DNA of 44,197 bases. Origin: Bacteroidaceae bacterium. GTDB taxonomy: Bacteria; Bacteroidota; Bacteroidia; Bacteroidales; Bacteroidaceae. Positions within the stretch are counted from its first letter, which is position 1. Every line of letters starts with the position of its first letter. Below, piece after piece: positions 7,019 to 15,279 of the stretch. The notes under the pieces are model-generated. The model had not been told where the DNA came from, made no database searches, and saw only the letters and a list, made by a program, of their open reading frames with translations. Both the position numbers and the translations under genes were made by a program. The stretch lies in contig JAFOCV010000058.1 of the NCBI GenBank assembly GCA_017381015.1, positions 1-44,197 on the forward strand, in the 5' to 3' direction.

Positions 7019-7989
7019 TGTGTATGGTTAGAGTTGGTATACTTGGAGCTGCTGGTTATACTGGCGGTGAACTCATCCGAGTGCTCCTCAATCATCCCGA
7101 AGCAGAGATAGTCTTTGCCAATAGCGAATCTAATGCGGGCAATCCCGTCAGTGCTGTGCACGAGGGTTTGTTGGGCGATACCGATTTATGCTTCACCAGT
7201 GAGATGCCTTGGGAACAGGTGGACGTGGTATTCTTCTGTTTTGGTCATGGCAAGAGCCGTGCCTTTCTTCAGGAGCACGACATACCTGCCAATGTGCGCA
7301 TCATCGACTTGGCACAAGACTTCCGCATAGCAGGCGAGCACGACTATGTTTATGGTTTGCCCGAGACTCACAGAGAACTTACCAAGGGTGCTATGCATCT
7401 GGCCAATCCCGGTTGCTTTGCCACTTGCATTCAGTTGGCATTGGTACCCGCATTGAAAGCAGGATTGATTAGCGGCGATATTCACGTAAATGGTATTACC
7501 GGTTCTACTGGTGCCGGTCAGAAACCCAGTGCAACAACACACTACAGTTGGCGCAACGATAATATCTCCGTTTACAAGACCTTCAATCATCAGCATCTCT
7601 TGGAAATCAATCAGACGGTACAGGAATTGTGTCCTGGTTATGATGGTCGCGTACTCTTCATCCCCCAGCGCGGATGCTTTGCACGCGGTATTTACGTTAC
7701 TGCTTATGCCAAGTGCGATGCCACATTGGAAGAGGTGCAGAAAGTTTATGCCGAGACATATGCTGATGCAGCCTTCACTCACTTTGTATTCTCTTCGCCC
7801 GATATGAAGCAGGTGGTGAATACCAACAAGGCTGTTGTCTACGTGGAGAAGTACGAAGACCAGCTTCTGATGATTTCTTGCATAGACAATCTGTTGAAGG
7901 GAGCCGTGGGTCAAGCAGTGCAAAATATGAACATCATGTTCGGTTTGGATGAAAAGGCTGGTCTCAATCTGAAGGCTAGCGCATTCTAA
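7018..7989 (+). CDS. argC: N-acyl-gamma-glutamyl-phosphate reductase
   Basis: 323 aa. It has a Rossmann start GILGAAGYTGGELIRVL (about 7-23) and the catalytic cysteine in HLANPGCFATC (C133). It reduces N-acylglutamyl phosphate to the semialdehyde with NADPH, the third step of arginine synthesis; in this phylum the acyl group is probably succinyl. Starts are possible at 7018 (overlapping the PspC stop) or at Met3 (7024), which sits right before VRVGILG; I keep 7018 but 7024 is plausible. It is 12 nt from argD. The kinase argB that feeds it is not in the window. Confidence 0.95.
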   Translation: MCMVRVGILGAAGYTGGELIRVLLNHPEAEIVFANSESNAGNPVSAVHEGLLGDTDLCFTSEMPWEQVDVVFFCFGHGKSRAFLQEHDIPANVRIIDLAQDFRIAGEHDYVYGLPETHRELTKGAMHLANPGCFATCIQLALVPALKAGLISGDIHVNGITGSTGAGQKPSATTHYSWRNDNISVYKTFNHQHLLEINQTVQELCPGYDGRVLFIPQRGCFARGIYVTAYAKCDATLEEVQKVYAETYADAAFTHFVFSSPDMKQVVNTNKAVVYVEKYEDQLLMISCIDNLLKGAVGQAVQNMNIMFGLDEKAGLNLKASAF

Positions 7990-8001
7990 TAAGAAAAGAC
8001 A

Positions 8002-9132
8002 ATGGAATTATTTGACGTATATCCCCTATTCGATATAGCCATAGAGCGTGGTGAAGGTTGCCACGTATGGGATGAGAACGGTACCGAGTATCTGGATCTT
8101 TATGGTGGTCATGCTGTAATCAGCATCGGTCATGCTCATCCTCATTATGTAGAAGCAATAGCATCTCAGGTGGCACGACTAGGTTTTTATAGCAACTCAG
8201 TGCAGAATCCTTTGCAAAAGAATCTTGCTCTCACCTTGGGCAAGGTATCTGGCTATGAGGATTACCAGTTGTTCCTGATCAACTCTGGAGCCGAGGCCAA
8301 TGAGAATGCCCTCAAGTTGGCATCCTTCTATAATGGTCGCACCCGTGTTTTGTCGGCAGAGAAGGCCTTCCATGGTCGTACCTCTTTGGCCGTAGAGGCA
8401 ACAGCTAATCCCAAAATCATTGCTCCCATCAATGCCAACGGACATGTTACCTACCTTCCCATCAATGATATAGAACCATGGCGTGCCGAGATAGAGAAGG
8501 ACGATGTGTGTGCCGTTATCATCGAGTGCATTCAGGGTGTGGGCGGTATCCGCATGATAGAGGAAGGTTTCTTGCACGAATTGCAGGCTTTGTGTGAGGC
8601 ACACAATACAGTACTCATTTGCGATGAGATTCAGTGTGGCTATGGTCGCTCAGGCAAGTTCTTCGCACATCAGCATCTGGGTGTGCGTCCCGATATGATT
8701 ACCGTAGCCAAGGGCATCTGCAATGGTTTCCCCATGGGCGGAGTATTGATTTCTCCCAAGTTCATTCCCATCTATGGTCAGTTGGGCACTACCTTTGGTG
8801 GCAATCACCTGGGATGTGCCGGTGCTTTGGCCGTATTGGATGTAATAGAGAGCGAAGGCTTGGTGGAGAATGCAGCCAAGGTGGGCGAGTATATTATGAC
8901 AGAGTTGCGCAAGATGCAGCTACCTCATGTAGTAGACGTGCGCGGTCGTGGTTTGATGATAGGTATTGAACTGGACATTCCATACAAGGAGCCCCGTACT
9001 CGTCTTATCAAGGAGGAGCACATCTTTACCGGTTGCTCTGGCACCAATGTAATACGCTTGTTGCCCCCCTTGTGTCTCACTATCGAGGAGGCCAACGTAT
9101 TCCTGGAGGCTTTCCGTAGAGTGTTGTCTTAA
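8002..9132 (+). CDS. argD: N-acylornithine aminotransferase
   Basis: 376 aa, class III PLP-dependent aminotransferase. Visible features are the cofactor-binding SGAEANENALKLA (about 95-107), the PLP-ring Asp in CDEIQCGYGRSG (D208) and the Schiff-base lysine in TVAKGICNGFPMGG (K237). It transfers an amino group from glutamate to N-acylglutamate semialdehyde to give N-acylornithine. Operon position between argC and proC and the succinylornithine-type transcarbamylase downstream suggest succinylated substrates. It is shorter than many ArgD proteins (about 400 aa) but no key motif is missing. Confidence 0.93.
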   Translation: MELFDVYPLFDIAIERGEGCHVWDENGTEYLDLYGGHAVISIGHAHPHYVEAIASQVARLGFYSNSVQNPLQKNLALTLGKVSGYEDYQLFLINSGAEANENALKLASFYNGRTRVLSAEKAFHGRTSLAVEATANPKIIAPINANGHVTYLPINDIEPWRAEIEKDDVCAVIIECIQGVGGIRMIEEGFLHELQALCEAHNTVLICDEIQCGYGRSGKFFAHQHLGVRPDMITVAKGICNGFPMGGVLISPKFIPIYGQLGTTFGGNHLGCAGALAVLDVIESEGLVENAAKVGEYIMTELRKMQLPHVVDVRGRGLMIGIELDIPYKEPRTRLIKEEHIFTGCSGTNVIRLLPPLCLTIEEANVFLEAFRRVLS

Positions 9133-9140
9133 TCAATAAA

Positions 9141-9899
9141 GTGAACGAGATGAGAATCGTAGTCATAGGCGCCGGCAATATGGGAGGTGCCCTGGTTCGT
9201 GGTTGGTGCAAGGCCGGATGGGCTTCTAGCATTACCATTACTGCTCGTAGCGAGGAAACCTTGCAACGCTATACAGCTATCTATCCAGAGCTAACAGCTA
9301 CTACCGACAATCTTCAGGCTGTAGCCTCTTCCGACATTGTGATATTGGCAGTGAAGCCGTGGTTGGTGGACGAGGTTGTAGCACAGATTCAGCCCGTTCT
9401 CCGCTCCACCAATGCCCTTTTGGTTAGTGTGGCGGCAGGAGTGCGCAATGCACGCATTAATGTCTACGCTATGCCCAATATAGCGGCAGAGTATGGTGCC
9501 GGTATGACTTTCATTGAAGAGCCAGAGCGCCCCCAGGAGCAAATGGAGATGCTAAAACATTTGTTCTCGATAGTAGGAGAAGTGCAGGTAGTCCCTCATA
9601 AATTGATGGATGCCGGTATGCAGATATCTGGTTGTGGCATTGCCTATGTGATGCGCTATGTTCGTGCCATGATGCAGGGTGGTGTAGAGTTAGGTCTTCG
9701 CCCAGATGATGCTCGCGAGGCGGTGCTCCAAACCATGAAGGGAGCTGTGGCCCTTTTGCAAGAGAGCGGTAAGCATCCCGAACAAGCCATAGATGCGGTA
9801 ACCACCCCAGGTGGATATACCATCCGTGGTCTTAATGCAATGGAGGAGTCAGGCTTCACTCGTTCGGTATTGGCAGGACTGAAAGCAAACAAGAAATGA
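9141..9899 (+). CDS. proC: Pyrroline-5-carboxylate reductase
   Basis: About 250 aa. The N-terminal NAD(P) fold starts IVVIGAGNMGGALVRGW, and the C-terminal dimer domain has the P5C reductase signature near TTPGGYTIRGLNAMEESG (about 221-238). It catalyses the last step of proline synthesis. The open frame begins with GTG at 9141; the ATG at 9150 (MRIVVIG) is the more natural start because the Rossmann strand begins there. Its stop overlaps the proB start (ATGA). The three proline genes follow the pathway in reverse order. Confidence 0.94.
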   Translation: MNEMRIVVIGAGNMGGALVRGWCKAGWASSITITARSEETLQRYTAIYPELTATTDNLQAVASSDIVILAVKPWLVDEVVAQIQPVLRSTNALLVSVAAGVRNARINVYAMPNIAAEYGAGMTFIEEPERPQEQMEMLKHLFSIVGEVQVVPHKLMDAGMQISGCGIAYVMRYVRAMMQGGVELGLRPDDAREAVLQTMKGAVALLQESGKHPEQAIDAVTTPGGYTIRGLNAMEESGFTRSVLAGLKANKK

Positions 9900-10678
9900 A
9901 TAGAATAGCAGTAAAAATAGGTAGTGCCGTTCTCACTCGTGCCGATGGAACTCTGGATGTAACACGTCTGTCCTCATTGGTAGATCAAGTGGCAGAGTTG
10001 CGTCGTCAAGGCATAGAGGTAATTCTCATCTCCTCTGGTGCCGTGGCATCGGGTAGGGGAGAGTTGCATCTGAGTCAGCAGAGCACATTGGAAATGGATT
10101 CTGTAGAGCAGCGCCAACTTTTCTCTGCCGTGGGACAAGCCAAGTTGATAAACAGATACTATGATTTCCTGCGTGAGCATCATATCTCCGTTGGTCAGGT
10201 GTTGACACAGAAGACCGACTTCGACTCAAAGGAGCATCGCGAGAATATGCGCCGTTGTATGGAGGTGATGCTTTCTCACGGAGTACTACCAGTGGTAAAC
10301 GAGAACGATACCGTGTGCATTACCGAGTTAATGTTTACCGATAATGACGAGCTCTCAGGCTTGATAGCACAACTGATGGGTGCCGATACCTTGATTATTC
10401 TGAGTAATGTGGATGGTTTGTATAATGGTCGTCCTGGCGACGAGGGCGTGCATCTGATTCCATGCGTAGAGGCAGGTCATGATGTGAGCGAATACATCCA
10501 GGCAGAGAAGTCGGGTGCTGGACGTGGAGGTATGCAGAGCAAGTGCCATACCGCACAAACCGTAGCCTCATCAGGTATTGATGTTTATCTGGCACGAGGT
10601 ACGAGAGAGAATGTTTTGGTTGACCTACTCTCTCATCCTGAGACCGTACCACATACCCATTTCATGTCGGTAAAATAA
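9896..10678 (+). CDS. proB: Glutamate 5-kinase, short form without PUA domain
   Basis: 260 aa amino-acid kinase domain only: the N-terminus VKIGSAVLTR, the ATP/phosphate region ISSGAVASGRGEL (about 46-58), PVVNENDTV (about 132-140), and AGRGGMQSKCHTA near 208-220. It phosphorylates glutamate, the first step to proline. The E. coli enzyme has about 367 aa with an extra C-terminal PUA domain that is lacking here; short forms exist in several bacteria. The start overlaps the proC stop by 4 nt, so the two are coupled. Feedback inhibition by proline is normal for the family but cannot be judged here. Confidence 0.94.
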   Translation: MNRIAVKIGSAVLTRADGTLDVTRLSSLVDQVAELRRQGIEVILISSGAVASGRGELHLSQQSTLEMDSVEQRQLFSAVGQAKLINRYYDFLREHHISVGQVLTQKTDFDSKEHRENMRRCMEVMLSHGVLPVVNENDTVCITELMFTDNDELSGLIAQLMGADTLIILSNVDGLYNGRPGDEGVHLIPCVEAGHDVSEYIQAEKSGAGRGGMQSKCHTAQTVASSGIDVYLARGTRENVLVDLLSHPETVPHTHFMSVK

Positions 10679-10709
10679 CACGTATTAGTGCATTATACAT
10701 TTTTATATA

Positions 10710-11879
10710 ATGATAGAATCTGATAAAATAAAGCTAGCATCCCAGCAATTGGCATCTCTTTCTACAGAGGCAATAAATGAACTCTTGAAAGATATGGCCA
10801 ATGCGCTTGAAGCAGGAACCGAGGAAATACTTATGGCCAATGAGCGCGACCTCTCTCGCATGGATTCTAGTGACCCAAAATATGACCGTTTGCGTCTCAC
10901 GCATGAGCGAATCGGTGCCATTGCATCCGATTGTCGCAATGTGGCTTCATTGCCATCGCCCCTAGGACGTATTCTCAGTCAGAGAACAATGCCCAATGGT
11001 TTGGAGATAAGTCGTGTGAGTGTACCATTCGGCGTGATAGGCGTGATTTACGAGGCTCGCCCAAATGTAACGCTCGATGTTACTGCCTTGTGTCTGAAGG
11101 CCGGTTCTGCCGTTATTCTCAAGGGTGGTTCTGATGCCGAAGAGAGCAACAAAGCCATTTGTGCTATAATACACCAAGCATTGTTGCGCCATAATCTGGA
11201 CACCTCTGTAGTGACGCTTCTTCCTGCTACTCGCGAAGCCACGGCCGAGTTGCTATCAGCCGAAGGATTGGTGGATTTGATTATCCCGCGCGGTTCAGCA
11301 GGTTTGATACGTTATGTACGCGAGAATGCCAAGGTACCAGTGATAGAGACAGGTGCCGGAGTGGTACATTGTTATGTAGACAAGGATGCCAATATAGAGA
11401 TGGCACGTGATATAGTGTACAATGCCAAGTGTCGTCGCGTCAGTGTGTGCAATGCGTTGGATTGCTTGTTGGTGCATCGTAGTTTGGAATCTCGTTTGCC
11501 AGAGCTCCTGGCTCCTATGCAGGGTAAGGTTACTTTCCATTATGGCGAGTATGGTAGGGAATGGCTATCTCACGATTTGAGCATACGCATAGTGGATAGT
11601 TTAGATGAGGCTCTTTCACACATTCAAGCACATGGTTCGGGTCATAGCGAGAGTATCGTTACTGATGATGAACAAGCCGCAGACAAGTTCCTACGCCTGG
11701 TGGATGCCGCATGTGTTTATCACAATGCACCAACTTCTTTCACCGATGGAGCACAATTTGGTCTTGGTGCAGAGATAGGTATTTCCACTCAGAAATTACA
11801 TGCCCGTGGCCCCATGGCACTGGATGAGATAACCACCAGCAAATATATAATAAAAGGTAATGGTCAGGTACGCTCGTAA
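10710..11879 (+). CDS. proA: Gamma-glutamyl phosphate reductase
   Basis: 389 aa, aldehyde-dehydrogenase-fold enzyme that reduces glutamyl phosphate to glutamate semialdehyde. Seen: the family segment GVIGVIYEARPNVTLDV (about 108-124), LKGGSDAEESN and the catalytic cysteine in SVCNALDCLLVH (C247). It works with ProB, encoded 31 nt upstream; the two often form a channelled complex. The family is usually about 410-420 aa, so this is a slightly compact version with all core motifs present. Confidence 0.95.
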   Translation: MIESDKIKLASQQLASLSTEAINELLKDMANALEAGTEEILMANERDLSRMDSSDPKYDRLRLTHERIGAIASDCRNVASLPSPLGRILSQRTMPNGLEISRVSVPFGVIGVIYEARPNVTLDVTALCLKAGSAVILKGGSDAEESNKAICAIIHQALLRHNLDTSVVTLLPATREATAELLSAEGLVDLIIPRGSAGLIRYVRENAKVPVIETGAGVVHCYVDKDANIEMARDIVYNAKCRRVSVCNALDCLLVHRSLESRLPELLAPMQGKVTFHYGEYGREWLSHDLSIRIVDSLDEALSHIQAHGSGHSESIVTDDEQAADKFLRLVDAACVYHNAPTSFTDGAQFGLGAEIGISTQKLHARGPMALDEITTSKYIIKGNGQVRS

Positions 11880-11939
11880 TCCAGAAATGGAGAATTGAGC
11901 AAAGTGGCTTTACCTGTCTAAAATAAGAAAAATCATACG

Positions 11940-12917
11940 ATGAAAAGTTTTCTCAATGTACAGGACCTTGGATGTCTTAGTCAGGCACTTGCCGAGGCAA
12001 GAGAGATTAAGGAGGACCGTTTCAAATATGTAGAGTTGGGACGCAACAAGACCGCTCTGCTAGTATTCTTCAATAACAGTTTGCGCACTCGTCTTTCTAC
12101 TCAGAAGGCGGCTCAGAATCTGGGCATGAATGTCATTGTGCTGGATGTCAATGCTGGTGCGTGGAAGTTGGAAACCGAGCGCGGAGTGATTATGGATGGC
12201 GATAAGAGCGAGCATTTGCTCGAAGCTATTCCCGTTATGAGCAGTTATTGTGATATCATTGGTATTCGTTCTTTTGCAGGTCTTACCGACCGTGAATATG
12301 ACTATGCCGAGACCGTTTACAATCAGTTTGTAAAGTATTCAGGCAAGCCCATCTTTGCAATGGAAACAGCTACGGTGCATCCTCTTCAGGCCTTTGCCGA
12401 CCTTATCACCATAGAGGAGCACAAGAAGGTGGCTCGTCCGAAGGTTGTGCTCACATGGGCTCCTCATCCTCGTGCTCTTCCACAGGCAGTGCCCAATAGC
12501 TTTGCCGAGTGGATGAATGCTGCTGATGTGGACTTCGTCATCACTCATCCCGAGGGCTACGAATTGGACCCCGCTTTTGCTGGTAATGCACGTGTGGAGT
12601 ACGACCAGATGAAGGCCTTCGAAGGTGCAGATTTTATTTATGCAAAGAACTGGTCATGTCCAGGTGTTACTCGTCCAGAGGATTATGGCAAGATACTTAC
12701 TGATTACCATGAGATGCTTGATTGGACCGTGTCTGACCGCCAAATGGCCGTGACCAACAACGCCCATTTCATGCATTGCTTGCCCGTACGCCGTGGTATG
12801 ATTGTTACCGACGAGGTTATCGAGGCTCCCACATCGCTAGTAATCCCCGAGGCTGCTAATCGCGAGATTTCTGCCACCGTGGTACTAAAGCGCATCCTTG
12901 AAGCAATAGAGAAGTAG
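11940..12917 (+). CDS. argF': N-succinylornithine (acylornithine) carbamoyltransferase
   Basis: 325 aa. It carries the carbamoyl-phosphate motif as NNSLRTRLST (45-54) where ordinary OTCases have S-T-R-T, an ATVHPLQAFADL segment (about 144-155) and HCLPVRRGM near the C-terminus. By eye it is very close to the Bacteroides fragilis enzyme shown to use N-succinyl-L-ornithine. The residue that separates succinyl- from acetylornithine enzymes (Pro90 in B. fragilis, Glu92 in the Xanthomonas acetyl enzyme, as I recall) is Ser90 here (DGDKSEH, 86-92). Substituting Ser, Pro or Ala in the Xanthomonas enzyme was reported to allow the succinyl substrate, so succinyl specificity is likely. Last gene of the operon. 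Confidence 0.92.
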   Translation: MKSFLNVQDLGCLSQALAEAREIKEDRFKYVELGRNKTALLVFFNNSLRTRLSTQKAAQNLGMNVIVLDVNAGAWKLETERGVIMDGDKSEHLLEAIPVMSSYCDIIGIRSFAGLTDREYDYAETVYNQFVKYSGKPIFAMETATVHPLQAFADLITIEEHKKVARPKVVLTWAPHPRALPQAVPNSFAEWMNAADVDFVITHPEGYELDPAFAGNARVEYDQMKAFEGADFIYAKNWSCPGVTRPEDYGKILTDYHEMLDWTVSDRQMAVTNNAHFMHCLPVRRGMIVTDEVIEAPTSLVIPEAANREISATVVLKRILEAIEK

Positions 12918-12946
12918 GCCTGAGCCTATACTTTACGAATAAAACG

Positions 12947-12990
12947 AATCGACTTTTGCCAAAATAATGAGCAAGAGTCGATTTGTCTTT
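12947..12990. terminator. Bidirectional terminator between argF' and licD-type gene
   Basis: AATCGACT-T-TTGC (12947-12959) pairs with GCAA-G-AGTCGATT (12971-12983), one mismatch, around an 11-nt loop. T-rich DNA follows on the plus side (TTGTCTTTTC) and on the minus side (CGTTTTATTC). It separates two convergent genes. Confidence 0.8.
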
Positions 12991-12991
12991 T

Positions 12992-13798
12992 CTATAGGAA
13001 CTCCAAATGAGCGCAATGTGTGCTGATGCTTTCCTCTGGCGGGAACTGCATGTAATTGCCATACATGAGCCGAAGCATGTGGTCATAGTTGCAAGGCACG
13101 GGGAAATCGATGCCTTCGAAGGATAGGGTGGACAATGGGAATATGTCCTTCTCATAGCGAGGATTGTGGTATGGTATACCCATTCCGCTGGTAATAGTTT
13201 TAGTGAATGATAGGGCACAAAGTAGGCGTAGGATAGGGAAGATGAAAAGACGATTGAGGTGGAAGATATGCATGACCTTCTTTATCGCCTTTTGGTCGTC
13301 AGTGCTGGTGCGCCATACTTTATACATATGTCCCACGGTCTTTTCTGTCACCTTGTGCAAACCGATTGGTTGGTGCTCCAGAGGGAAGATGTCAATATAT
13401 ATGCCTTTCTCCTTCCATAAGCGGTCATAGTTGTTGCCCTCAGCCATGATTGAGCGTCTGTCACGAATCTTGGCATAATAGAAGAAATACGTCGGGTCAG
13501 TTTCATGGTTTTGCAGAGCCATGGTTTCGGGCAATTCATTGGGGAGAACCTTCATCAGACGATTATAATCCTTGCGCATCATCTCTATGTCCAGGTCATC
13601 ATCCCAGGGAATGAATCCACCATGTCTGGCAGCTCCTATCAGAGTACCACTGCTCAACCAATATGGTATGTCGTACTTCTTGCAGATACGGTCTATTTCC
13701 TTCAGAATGTCAAGCATACGCAATTGCTGACGACGCAAAAGTGACCCCTCGGGATTGAATTTCTCTCTCAACTCGTTTTGTTTCTCAGTAGATATCAT
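12992..13798 (-). CDS. LicD family phosphotransferase
   Basis: 268 aa with the LicD nucleotidyltransferase-fold signature: YWLSSGTLIGAARHGGFIPW followed by DDDLDIEMM (about 44-72), where the Asp residues are the presumed metal-binding site. LicD proteins move phosphocholine or a similar phospho-group from a CDP-activated donor to a sugar on a surface glycan. There is no signal peptide; a cytoplasmic location is expected. No choline kinase gene is next to it. A LicC-like cytidylyltransferase domain is encoded 2.5-5 kb away (16312-18141), so the donor may be another CDP-alkanolamine. It has its own clear promoter and terminator, so it is a single-gene unit. Confidence 0.88.
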   Translation of the reverse strand: MISTEKQNELREKFNPEGSLLRRQQLRMLDILKEIDRICKKYDIPYWLSSGTLIGAARHGGFIPWDDDLDIEMMRKDYNRLMKVLPNELPETMALQNHETDPTYFFYYAKIRDRRSIMAEGNNYDRLWKEKGIYIDIFPLEHQPIGLHKVTEKTVGHMYKVWRTSTDDQKAIKKVMHIFHLNRLFIFPILRLLCALSFTKTITSGMGIPYHNPRYEKDIFPLSTLSFEGIDFPVPCNYDHMLRLMYGNYMQFPPEESISTHCAHLEFL

Positions 13799-13820
13799 AC
13801 CATTATCTTATTTTAGGCCA

Positions 13821-13851
13821 CAAATTTAGGTATAAAACGAGGAATGACAAA
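13821..13851 (-). promoter_or_regulatory. Promoter of the LicD gene
   Basis: On the minus strand TTTG (13851-13848), 19-nt spacer, then TAAATTTG (13828-13821), a full match to the Bacteroidota -33/-7 pattern, about 23 nt before the ATG. Confidence 0.75.
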
Positions 13852-13862
13852 ATAAATTTTAG

Positions 13863-13870
13863 TAATTTTG
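13863..13870 (+). promoter_or_regulatory. Possible -7 box for the acyltransferase gene
   Basis: TAATTTTG fits TAnnTTTG, 28 nt before the ATG at 13899. No convincing TTTG lies about 20 nt upstream, so support is partial. It sits back to back with the licD promoter. Confidence 0.4.
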
Positions 13871-13898
13871 TACTGCCTTACATACAGAAATTATATTT

Positions 13899-15005
13899 AT
13901 GGAAGAGATAAGTACCATTCCTCAGCCACCCAAGGAGAGGATGCAGTGGCTTGATGCCATGCGAGGATTTACCATGATATTGGTGGTAGCATTTCATGTA
14001 GCACAAATGGGTTTTGACCAATCGGTAAAGCAATCCTCTTCGATGTCTTTCCTGATGCTATTCCGTATGCCTTTGTTCTTTTTTGTGAGTGGTTTTCTGG
14101 CCTACAAGGCTTCTATTAAATGGGATTCAGAGACGCTATTCACGCTTCTTGGCAAGAAGATAAGAGTGCAGTTGCTTCCCACGATAGTTTTCCTCTTATT
14201 CTCGTGCGTAGCCCTTTATCCCAAGTTTTGGCCAGCCTTGGAGAATTGCCTTTCCTCTGCCACCAAAGGCGGATATTGGTTTACCTTGGTATTGCTATAT
14301 ATGTTTGTGGTGTACTATCTCTTCTGCTATATGGAGTCGTGGTTGAAGAAACAGAAATGCCCATCGTGGTTACCCATCGTGGTGCTTTTTGTGCTTTCAC
14401 TGGCGTTGTACGAGACATGCTATTTGCCCAAACTCTGTTGGTGGGCAGATGGGCGCAGAGGTAAGATTCCCAGTCAGATATTGAACTACACATCACTTAT
14501 TCAGTTCATGAAGTACTTCCCCTTCTTTGTTTTTGGCAACATTGTCAGGAGGTATTGGCAGAAGGCTCAGCGATTGATGGATTCCCAATGGTTCTTTCCC
14601 ACGCTGGTGGTGCTGGTAGTCTTCTGCACCATGGATATCCTCAAGTGGCACACCCTTCGTATGGCATGGGCAAACATACCATCCACTCTCTCCAAGTTCA
14701 TCCTTCTGACGATGGTGTTCATGTATTTCCGCCATTATGCTCAGTATTTCACTCAGTCAACCATCATCGGTAGCAGTTTGCAATACATAGGGCGTCGCAC
14801 ATTGGATATCTATCTCATTCACTTCCTCTTTCTGCCCAATCTCCCAGCCGTGGGAACATTCTTCACCAGCAACAAGCACAATTTTGTTATAGACTCCAGT
14901 CTTTCCATCCTCATCGGCTTGCTAGTGATAGCTTTCTGCATCATCACCAGCAATCTCTTGCGCATAAGCCCATTCTTCCGCAAATATCTATTTGGCAAGG
15001 GATAA
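13899..15005 (+). CDS. Acyltransferase family 3 integral membrane protein
   Basis: 368 aa with about ten hydrophobic segments. The N-terminus has WLDAMRGFTMILVVAFHV (about 18-35), with the conserved R and H of acyltransferase-3 proteins, followed by FRMPLFFFVSGFL (about 53-65). Such proteins O-acylate (often acetylate) sugars on exopolysaccharide, lipopolysaccharide or peptidoglycan, taking the acyl group across the inner membrane. Divergently transcribed from the LicD gene, which also fits surface-glycan modification. Actual substrate unknown. Confidence 0.88.
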   Translation: MEEISTIPQPPKERMQWLDAMRGFTMILVVAFHVAQMGFDQSVKQSSSMSFLMLFRMPLFFFVSGFLAYKASIKWDSETLFTLLGKKIRVQLLPTIVFLLFSCVALYPKFWPALENCLSSATKGGYWFTLVLLYMFVVYYLFCYMESWLKKQKCPSWLPIVVLFVLSLALYETCYLPKLCWWADGRRGKIPSQILNYTSLIQFMKYFPFFVFGNIVRRYWQKAQRLMDSQWFFPTLVVLVVFCTMDILKWHTLRMAWANIPSTLSKFILLTMVFMYFRHYAQYFTQSTIIGSSLQYIGRRTLDIYLIHFLFLPNLPAVGTFFTSNKHNFVIDSSLSILIGLLVIAFCIITSNLLRISPFFRKYLFGKG

Positions 15006-15033
15006 AAAGCTTGTTTATATCATTTTAAAGACA

Positions 15034-15191
15034 TTTTTTAAAGAATCAATGACGTGCGTATAAAAAATGCCCTTAAAATTTAAAGGTACGACGTTGATTC
15101 TATAAATTTCAGAAAAATTTTTAAAGAATTGCCTACGTAAGTATAAAAAATGACCTCAAAATTTAAAGGCACGTTGTTGATTCTATAAATT
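15034..15191. repeat. 83-bp tandem duplication downstream of the acyltransferase
   Basis: Two copies, about 15034-15108 and 15117-15191, share blocks such as TTTTTAAAGAAT, GTATAAAAAATG, AAAATTTAAAGG and TTGATTCTATAAATT at a constant 83-bp offset. Each copy is itself an imperfect palindrome (GAATCAA near the left, TTGATTC near the right in copy 1). Copy 2 has drifted in its left arm. Confidence 0.8.
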
Positions 15192-15219
15192 AGGAAATAA
15201 AATCTTCTCCCCACAAACA

Positions 15220-15254
15220 GCGCCAACTTACCATATTTTTAGGTAGGTTGGCGC
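15220..15254. terminator. Strong hairpin between convergent genes
   Basis: GCGCCAAC-T-TACC (15220-15232) pairs with GGTA-G-GTTGGCGC (15242-15254) around a 9-nt A/T loop. It lies 26 nt from the end of the opine-dehydrogenase-like gene and serves as a likely terminator for both directions, though the T-run is short. Confidence 0.65.
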
Positions 15255-15279
15255 CAGTTGTTGTTTTGTGATTTGTTTC

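Noticed and set aside
7186-7923. 245-codon open frame antisense to argC
   Set aside because: Shadow of argC with no start signal or recognisable domain.
15034-15191. Could be a short CRISPR array
   Set aside because: Only two diverged 83-bp tandem units without unique spacers of CRISPR length, and no cas genes nearby.
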